Below are positions 58,416-64,000 of a stretch of DNA of 64,000 nt, in pieces. The translations under genes and the position numbers were made by a program. Numbering within the stretch: position 1 is the stretch's first letter; every line of letters starts with the position of its first letter. The DNA lies in NCBI GenBank assembly GCA_011526585.1, contig WYBB01000052.1, positions 53,358 through 117,357 of the forward strand, written 5' to 3'. Origin of the DNA: Deltaproteobacteria bacterium. GTDB lineage: Bacteria > Myxococcota_A > UBA9042 > PHBI01. The notes beneath the pieces were generated by a model. The model did no database searches. It worked only from the letters and a program-made list of their open reading frames with translations, and was not told the DNA's origin.

Positions 58416-58579
58416 GCGATCCCCTCTCGCCCCAGCAACAGGACCGGTTGTGATGAAGCAACGTTTAACAGCGATCGCGCGCCGCGAAAAGCGCGGTCAC
58501 GATCTGCCGTCGCCCGAGCGGGGGAGCGTCGCGTGAGGGCCACTTCGGCTTCTCGCCGAAGGTCGTGGCCTGCCGGCTG

Positions 58580-59488
58580 CTATTGCTTCAGGCGGCCGAG
58601 CTGCTCGCGTGCGGTGACGAGGTACTCCTGCTCGGTCGGGAGCTTCTCGGCGACCTCGAGGTAGCGCTCCCAGGTCTTGATCGCCTTGTCCTTGACGCCC
58701 TTCTCCTCGTACGCGTAGGCGAGGTTGAAGAGCGCCTGCGGATAGCTGGCGCGCACGCCGAGCGCCTTCTCGTAGGCGGCGATCTCCTGCTCGACCAGGC
58801 CGAGCTTGTTGTACGAGATCGCCAGGTTGTACCAGCCCTTGTGATAGGTCGGCGACAGCTCGACGACCTTCTCGTAGGCGGCGCGCTCGGCCTCGAGGCT
58901 GGCCTTGCGGCTCTCGTCGTCGCGCGCCTTCTCGGCGACCTTGGCGTGCGCGATGCCGAGGTTGAACCAGGCGTCCGCGAGCTTGTCGTCCTTGCCCAGG
59001 GCGCGCTGGTAGGTCGCGATCGCCTGGTCGAGCTGGCCCAGGCGGGCGCGCAGGATCCCCTGGTTCACCAGGGCGTCGACCGCGTCGGGCGCGACCGCCT
59101 CGACCCGCTCGTAGGTGGCGAGCGCGTCCTGCAGCATATCCGCGTCTTCATACGCGATGGCCAGGTTGTAGAGCGCCTTCTCGTAGCGTGGGTCGACCTC
59201 GATCGCCTTCTTGTACGAGGCGATCTCCTTGCGATAGTCCTGCAGCCGCGCGTACGCGATCCCGAGGTTGTACCAGCCTTCCTTGTACTGGGGGTTGAGG
59301 TCGAGGCACTTCTCGTAGGCCTCGACCGCCTTGTCGTACTGCTTGGCCTGGAAGAAGTCGTTGCCGAGCTTGAAGTACTCTTCGTAGTCCTTCACCTCGG
59401 CCGCCGACGCGGCCCCCACCGGGAAAAGACCGCCCACCGACGCAGATAGCAGGATGAAGAGCCAGAGCTTTCCGATTTGTCGGGACAT
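58580..59488 (-). CDS. Exported TPR protein
   Basis: 302 aa. Signal peptide (about 1-28, ending ASAAEV), then about seven TPRs with regular WYNLGIAY / ALYNLAIAYED consensus spaced 34-37 residues. Likely a periplasmic scaffold; partners are unknown. GGAG lies 9 nt before the ATG. No enzyme domain. Confidence 0.85.
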   Translation of the reverse strand: MSRQIGKLWLFILLSASVGGLFPVGAASAAEVKDYEEYFKLGNDFFQAKQYDKAVEAYEKCLDLNPQYKEGWYNLGIAYARLQDYRKEIASYKKAIEVDPRYEKALYNLAIAYEDADMLQDALATYERVEAVAPDAVDALVNQGILRARLGQLDQAIATYQRALGKDDKLADAWFNLGIAHAKVAEKARDDESRKASLEAERAAYEKVVELSPTYHKGWYNLAISYNKLGLVEQEIAAYEKALGVRASYPQALFNLAYAYEEKGVKDKAIKTWERYLEVAEKLPTEQEYLVTAREQLGRLKQ

Positions 59489-59650
59489 GCGGTCAATCTC
59501 CGGTCACTACGGCATTCGACTTAGAAGACCCCGGCGCACGATGTCAACGTTGGCGAGGCCGTTCTTCGGCGCCGGTCGGGGCCCCCATCGCGCTGGGCCG
59601 CGCAGGCGGGGCCCAGACGGCGACACGCGCGGCGATATTCACGGCGGCGC

Positions 59651-59680
59651 GTGGACGATCCCCGAAGCGGGCACTATCGT
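59651..59680 (+). promoter_or_regulatory. Promoter of the 517-aa lipoprotein gene
   Basis: GTGGAC (59651-59656), an 18-bp spacer and TATCGT (59675-59680), then 7 bp and ATG at 59688. Confidence 0.35.
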
Positions 59681-59687
59681 GCGCCCG

Positions 59688-61241
59688 ATGGCGAAACCCA
59701 CGCCGCGCCGCGCCGCGCTCGCCGCGTGCATCTTCGCGCTGCTCGCGGCCTGCAAGCCCGCCGAGGAGCCGGCGCGCCGCGTGCGCGACGCCGGCCTCGA
59801 GGTCGCGGCCGGGCTCCAGCCCCCGGCCGAGTCGATCGTCGTGACCGAGCGCGTCGGCGCGCCGCTCGGCGTGGACCCGATCCCCGAGAGCCCGCCGCCG
59901 TCGGGCGACGCCCCGCCGCTCATCGGTGACTTCGGCGCGCCCGACGCGGGCCCCGCGACCGAGGTGACGAGCGCGCCGGGAGGCGACGCCGCGGTCGCCG
60001 ACGACGAAACCACCCCCGAGGTAACCGACGACGGCGTCGGCGCCCACGCCGCTCGCGCCGATGAGCTCCCCGCCGCGCTCGTCGCCGAGCTGGCGCGCGA
60101 GGTGCCGGCCGACGCGCGCGAGGAGGCCCGGCGCCTCAACAAGCTCGGGCTCGACGCGCACCGCAAGCTCTCGCTCGATCTCGCCAAGGACCACTACGTC
60201 GCCGCGCTCGAGGCCTTCCCCGCGTTTCCCTTCGCGCGCTACAACCTCGCCTGCGCCTTCGCCCTGCAGAAGCGCGACGCCGAAGCGCTGCATCACCTCG
60301 CGGTGCTCGCACACCTCGCCGATCGCAGAGGCGACGAGGTCTCGCGCGATCGCCTCGCCGCCGCGCGCATCGACGCCGACTTCGATCTCCTGCGGGCCGA
60401 CCCGCGCTTCCGCGCGCTCACCGGCGCGACGGAGATCCAGGTGGGCTGGGCCGCCGGCGCCCAGGCGGCGAGCGACCGCAAGGAGGCTCAGCGCCTGGTC
60501 AAGCTCCTCCGCGAGCGGCGCTGGCCGGCGCGCCTGGCCTCGACCCCGTGGCAGCCCCCGGGTGCGCAGAGCGGCGTGCGCGTGCGCGCCGGCGATCCGA
60601 TCGCCGAGACCACCGCCCGCGCGATCGCCGACCTGCTCCTCGAGCTCTCCGAGGAGGCGAGCCCGCGCGCGTGGCCGATCGAGATCGGCGCCGCGCTCCC
60701 GCCCGAGGCCCCGCCGATCGTCGTGCTCGTCGCGCCCGCGCCGGCCACGCCCCCGGCGGCTCGTGACGGGGACGCCGCGCCCGCGGTCCCGGACGACGAG
60801 GGTGACGCGGCGCGCACCGACCCGCCGACCCCCGAGCCCCCGGCTGAAGACGCCCCGCCCGCCTCTCCGCTCGAGCCCGCCGCGGCGCCTGCACCCGAGC
60901 CCGCCGCCGCGCCCGCGCTCGCCGACCTCCTCGGCCAGCGCATGCGCGCCCAGCGCGCGACGCGCATCGGCGTCGAGCACCACCGCCTCGAGCTCAAGGC
61001 GACCGGCTTCTTCACCTGGGAGCTGACGCGCCCCGACGGCGTGCGCAAGCGCCGCACCGGCCGCTGGTCCGGCGCCGGCGAAGAGCTCCTCGTCACCGTG
61101 ACCCGGGAGACGACCGAGACGAGCGCGCCCGACGACCCGAGCGCGCCGCCGCACGTCCGCGTCGACGACGGGCTCGCGCGCGAGCACCCGCTGCGCCTCG
61201 AAGCCGGCGGCGTCGCGCTCGATGGCCTGAGCTTCCAGTGA
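59688..61241 (+). CDS. TPR-containing lipoprotein
   Basis: 517 aa. Lipobox FALLAACKP (Cys about 22), a Pro/Asp-rich linker (about 30-115), one or two TPR-like helices (about 130-200, FARYNLACAFALQKRDAEALHHL), a second globular part with an RVRAGDPIAETTARAIADLLLEL helix, an Ala/Pro spacer and a C-terminal beta region (HHRLELKATGFFTWELTRPDG). No family recognised. The start is chosen by the promoter and lipobox; a GTG at 59679 is possible. Confidence 0.65.
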   Translation: MAKPTPRRAALAACIFALLAACKPAEEPARRVRDAGLEVAAGLQPPAESIVVTERVGAPLGVDPIPESPPPSGDAPPLIGDFGAPDAGPATEVTSAPGGDAAVADDETTPEVTDDGVGAHAARADELPAALVAELAREVPADAREEARRLNKLGLDAHRKLSLDLAKDHYVAALEAFPAFPFARYNLACAFALQKRDAEALHHLAVLAHLADRRGDEVSRDRLAAARIDADFDLLRADPRFRALTGATEIQVGWAAGAQAASDRKEAQRLVKLLRERRWPARLASTPWQPPGAQSGVRVRAGDPIAETTARAIADLLLELSEEASPRAWPIEIGAALPPEAPPIVVLVAPAPATPPAARDGDAAPAVPDDEGDAARTDPPTPEPPAEDAPPASPLEPAAAPAPEPAAAPALADLLGQRMRAQRATRIGVEHHRLELKATGFFTWELTRPDGVRKRRTGRWSGAGEELLVTVTRETTETSAPDDPSAPPHVRVDDGLAREHPLRLEAGGVALDGLSFQ

Positions 61242-61260
61242 CGCCCCGCGCAGGCCGCGC

Positions 61261-61290
61261 TTGACGCGGCGCGTCACGAACCCCTACCCT
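61261..61290 (+). promoter_or_regulatory. glpD promoter, apparently leaderless
   Basis: TTGACG (61261-61266), an 18-bp spacer and TACCCT (61285-61290), then 6 bp and ATG at 61297. No ribosome site; the clearest example in the window. Confidence 0.6.
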
Positions 61291-61296
61291 TTCTTC

Positions 61297-63000
61297 ATGT
61301 CCGAACCGCTGGCGCGGCGCACCCAAGACCTCGACAACGCCACGCGCGGCGTCGATCTCGTCGTGGTCGGCGGCGGGATCACCGGCGCCGGCGCGGCCCG
61401 GGACGCGGCGATGCGCGGGCTCAGGGTCGCGCTCGTCGAGCAGGCGGACTGGGCCAGCGGCACCTCGTCGAAGAGCTCCAAGCTCGTGCACGGCGGCCTG
61501 CGCTACCTCGAGAACTTCCAGTTCGGCCTCGTGATGGAGGGCACGCGCGAGCGCCATCGCCAGGCCAGGCTCGCCCCGCACGTCGTCACGCCCCTGCCCT
61601 TCTTGATGCCGGTCTACAAGAACGGGCGCCACGGCCTCTTCAAGATCAACCTCGGCCTCTGGCTCTACGACGTGCTCTCGCTCTTTCGCGCGCCGCGCCT
61701 GCATCGCCGCCTCTCCGCGAAGAAGACCACCGGTCGCGTACCGCCGCTGCGCGACGCCGCACTCTCGGGCAGCGTGCTCTACTACGATTACCAGACCGAC
61801 GACGCGCGCCTCGTGCTCGCCAACGTGCTCGCCGCGCGCCGCGCCGGCGCCCTCTGCATCTCGCGCCTGAGCTACCTCGGCCCGCGCTTCGACGACGCCT
61901 CCGGCCGCGTCCTCGGCGCGCGCGTCGTCGACCACCTCGATGGCCGCGAGCACCTCGTCCCCTGCCGCCACGTCACGCACGCCACCGGCCCATGGACCGA
62001 CCACACCGGCCGCCTCCTCGGCGAAGAGGCGCGCCTGCGCCCGACCAAGGGCGTGCACGTCGTCGTGCCACGCACGCGCCTGCCGATCGACGTCGCCGTC
62101 GCGATGAGCTCGATCGACGACGGCCGCGTCGTCTTCGCGATCCCGTTCGAGAACACAACCTACATCGGCACGACCGACACCGACTACGACGGCGATCCGG
62201 CCGCCGCGACCGCCACCGCCGAGGACGTGCGCTACCTGCTCGCGACCGCCAACCACTTCTTCCCCGAGCTGGCGCTGACGCCCTCCGACGTGACCAGCAC
62301 CTGGACCGGGCTACGCCCGCTCATCAAGAGCGACGCCGCGACCGCCTACAAGACCAGCCGCGAGCACGAGATCTACAAGGACCCGCGAGGGCTCACCACC
62401 ATCGCCGGCGGCAAGCTCACGACCTATCGCGCCATGGCCGAGGAGCTCATCGACGACGTCATCGCCGACCTGAAGGCCGACGCCAGGCGACGCGGTGAGC
62501 CCGCGCCCGACCTCGAGCGCTGCCGCACGCACAAGGTCCCGCTCGACGACGCCGGCGCGACCCCGCCCGAGGACGTGCTCCAGCGCCAGCTCTGGCACAC
62601 CCACGGCTCGCTCGCGGAGGCGGTGCGCCGCCGCCTCGCCGAGCACCCGCACGAGGCCGCGCCGATCGTCGCCGACCTCCCCTACCTCACGGCGCAGGCG
62701 GCGATCGCGACGCTGTACGAGGACGCGCTCTCGCTCGAGGACCTGCTCGTGCGCCGCCTCCAGGTCTTCTACCGCGCCGCCGACGCCGGACGCTCCGCCG
62801 CGCGCCCGATGGCCGAGCTCATGGCCCGCCTGCTCGACCGCGACCCCGCCTGGGTCGAGGCAGAGGTCGCGCGTTACCTCGCCTACGTCGACGCGCAGCT
62901 CGCCTGCACCGCGACCGCGCCCGCGCCGGAGATCGCGCCCGCCGGCGACGCGCGCGCGCAGCCACCGCCCGCGGCCCACGCGGGCGCGACGGCATCATGA
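61297..63000 (+). CDS. glpD: Aerobic-type glycerol-3-phosphate dehydrogenase
   Basis: 567 aa. FAD enzyme oxidising sn-glycerol 3-phosphate to dihydroxyacetone phosphate and feeding electrons to quinone. LVVVGGGITGAGAARDAAMRG is the FAD motif; KSSKLVHGGLRYLENFQ and GLRPLI, then GGKLTTYRAMAEE, are GlpD signatures; the C-terminal DUF-like domain (HTHGSLAEAVRRRLAEHP) is present. No glpK or glpF nearby. ATG at 61297 fits the promoter and homology; an earlier TTG in frame overlaps the -35. Confidence 0.93.
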   Translation: MSEPLARRTQDLDNATRGVDLVVVGGGITGAGAARDAAMRGLRVALVEQADWASGTSSKSSKLVHGGLRYLENFQFGLVMEGTRERHRQARLAPHVVTPLPFLMPVYKNGRHGLFKINLGLWLYDVLSLFRAPRLHRRLSAKKTTGRVPPLRDAALSGSVLYYDYQTDDARLVLANVLAARRAGALCISRLSYLGPRFDDASGRVLGARVVDHLDGREHLVPCRHVTHATGPWTDHTGRLLGEEARLRPTKGVHVVVPRTRLPIDVAVAMSSIDDGRVVFAIPFENTTYIGTTDTDYDGDPAAATATAEDVRYLLATANHFFPELALTPSDVTSTWTGLRPLIKSDAATAYKTSREHEIYKDPRGLTTIAGGKLTTYRAMAEELIDDVIADLKADARRRGEPAPDLERCRTHKVPLDDAGATPPEDVLQRQLWHTHGSLAEAVRRRLAEHPHEAAPIVADLPYLTAQAAIATLYEDALSLEDLLVRRLQVFYRAADAGRSAARPMAELMARLLDRDPAWVEAEVARYLAYVDAQLACTATAPAPEIAPAGDARAQPPPAAHAGATAS

Positions 63001-63108
63001 CGTCGCCCCGGGCCACCTCACGTGGCCACCTCACAGGGGTAGCGCACGCGGCCACCTCGCGTTATGGTCACGCCCGCGCGCATTCGGCGCGCGTCATCGG
63101 GAGCGAAC

Positions 63109-63321
63109 ATGTTCAAGCTCGTGCTCGTCCTGCTCGCCTGCTCGTCGGCAGCGCTGGGATGCGACGACCCCTGTGAGAAGCTCTTCAAGAAGGTCTGCGA
63201 GGACCCGGTCTACCTCAAGGCCAACAAGCGCCACTGCGACCTCTTGAACGAGTCCGACCGGCGCGAGTCGCTGCCGAAGGACTACTGCCAGAGCATCCTC
63301 GACAGCCTCGCCGAGCGCTGA
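63109..63321 (+). CDS. Small Cys-rich lipoprotein
   Basis: 70 aa. MFKLVLVLLACSSAALGC: a lipobox with Cys 18. The 52-residue mature part has four further Cys (CEKLFKKVC, HC, YC) spaced as for a disulfide-knotted helical hairpin. GGGAG lies 5 nt before the ATG. Small Cys-rich lipoproteins of this type are common in myxobacteria; function unknown. 108 bp after glpD. Confidence 0.7.
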   Translation: MFKLVLVLLACSSAALGCDDPCEKLFKKVCEDPVYLKANKRHCDLLNESDRRESLPKDYCQSILDSLAER

Positions 63322-63331
63322 GCAGCCCTTG

Positions 63332-64000
63332 TTGAACGAGCGTCGCGAACGCCTCATCGACTTCACCGTCATCGCAGGCGCCCTGCTCATCGGCGGGCTG
63401 CTCGTCCTGCAGACGCTCGGCGCCAGCCGCGACCCGGCCAAAGCCCGCCAGGCCGAGGTGCGCCTCATCGAGCAGGCCGCGATCCTGCACGAGGCCAGCC
63501 GCGCCCTGCCCGAGGAGACGCGGCAGGCGATCGGGCTCGCGCCGAGCGACGGTGCCCCCGGCACCGTACCCAGGAGCCCGGCCGTCATCGCGCTCGAGGA
63601 GATCGAAAAGCAGATCGTCGCGAGCTCACCCTCGACCGAGGCGCGCCTCGTGTGGATCGCGCTGGCGGTCGGCTGGGGCGAGGACTCGCTCGCGCGCGCG
63701 CGCATCGCCGAGCTCGCCGCCGACCCCGCCGCGCTCAGCGCTCACCGCGCGACCCTCGATGATCTGCTGCAGCTCGCCAACGGCCGCGGCGCCAACGCGC
63801 TCGACGCGCTCGACACCGCCCTCGGCTCACTCGGCGCCTCGCGCTGGCTCCTGGCCCACGTCGGCGCCCGCCACCTCGCCAACCTCGACGACCCCGGCGC
63901 CCAGGCGGCCGCGGCCGACGCCGTCGCCATCGCCGAGTCCGCCGTCTCCCGCTGGACGATCGTCAGCGGCCTCGAGATCTTCCTCCTGCCGACGCTCGGC
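63332..64000 (+). CDS. Truncated membrane protein (runs off the window)
   Basis: An open frame from TTG at 63332 (or 63329) to the end, 223 codons with no stop and normal GC-rich codon use. A membrane segment at about 12-32 (FTVIAGALLIGGLLVLQTLG), then a long soluble Ala/Leu-rich helical stretch, and a second hydrophobic segment starting at the edge (VSGLEIFLLPTLG). A CPBP-type membrane protease or other multi-span protein is possible; the diagnostic part is outside the window. Confidence 0.6.
   Translation, partial: MNERRERLIDFTVIAGALLIGGLLVLQTLGASRDPAKARQAEVRLIEQAAILHEASRALPEETRQAIGLAPSDGAPGTVPRSPAVIALEEIEKQIVASSPSTEARLVWIALAVGWGEDSLARARIAELAADPAALSAHRATLDDLLQLANGRGANALDALDTALGSLGASRWLLAHVGARHLANLDDPGAQAAAADAVAIAESAVSRWTIVSGLEIFLLPTLG

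Overview
This 64 kb window is very GC-rich bacterial chromosome, with most third codon positions G or C. It looks like a myxobacterium-type genome (Myxococcota, formerly Deltaproteobacteria). The reasons are two large Hanks-type Ser/Thr kinases, many lipoproteins with small Cys-rich motifs, a 4745-residue secreted protein made of DUF11/HAF/MopE-like/HYR/thrombospondin-3 modules, a DUF2169 protein, and a near-consensus sigma-54 promoter in front of a small RNA. Gene names come from reading motifs; no database search was possible. No tRNA, rRNA, insertion sequence, prophage or CRISPR array was seen.

Layout. 1-4.1 kb: a lipocalin/tocopherol-cyclase-like protein, trpA, a RidA protein, a small ORF and a SPOR-domain membrane protein. 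4.1-8.3 kb (minus): a DUF2169 protein and a lipoprotein. 8.5-12.3 kb: a kinase fused to a degenerate ATPase and TPRs. 12.5-12.7 kb: a sigma-54 promoter, about 130 nt of structured RNA and a strong Rho-independent terminator, the best candidate here for an undescribed regulator. 12.9-16.7 kb: a panE-like reductase, mtnP, a pfkB-family kinase and psd, closely packed or overlapping. 16.7-21.5 kb (minus): an operon of TPR protein, type-1 periplasmic binding protein and kinase/PEGA protein. 21.6-35.9 kb (minus): the giant modular surface protein. 36.1-39.8 kb: a FdhF/YdeP-like molybdoenzyme divergent from a MobA-FdhD fusion. 39.8-45.1 kb: a metallo-beta-lactamase-fold protein, rpmB, a lipoprotein, an Rrf2 regulator, a membrane protein, a GNAT acetyltransferase and mnmA. 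45.2-48.3 kb (minus): comM-recA-ssb. 48.5-56 kb: a NIF3 protein, two large surface/periplasmic proteins, a DUF1285-like protein and pcnB. 56-64 kb: infC with an apparent ATT start, a PEGA-like protein, TPR proteins, glpD, a small Cys-rich lipoprotein and a truncated membrane protein.

Two signals run across the window. First, many genes carry TTGnnn, a 17-18 bp spacer and a TA-rich -10 placed only 6-7 bp before the start codon, usually without a Shine-Dalgarno sequence. These genes are probably transcribed without a leader, and the pattern was used to choose several starts. Second, genes with a clear GGAG/GAGG ribosome site (recA, ssb, rpmB, the GNAT gene, panE) form a separate class with leaders. 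Functionally the window mixes housekeeping (translation, RNA modification and polyadenylation, recombination, phospholipid and tryptophan synthesis) with signalling and envelope functions.
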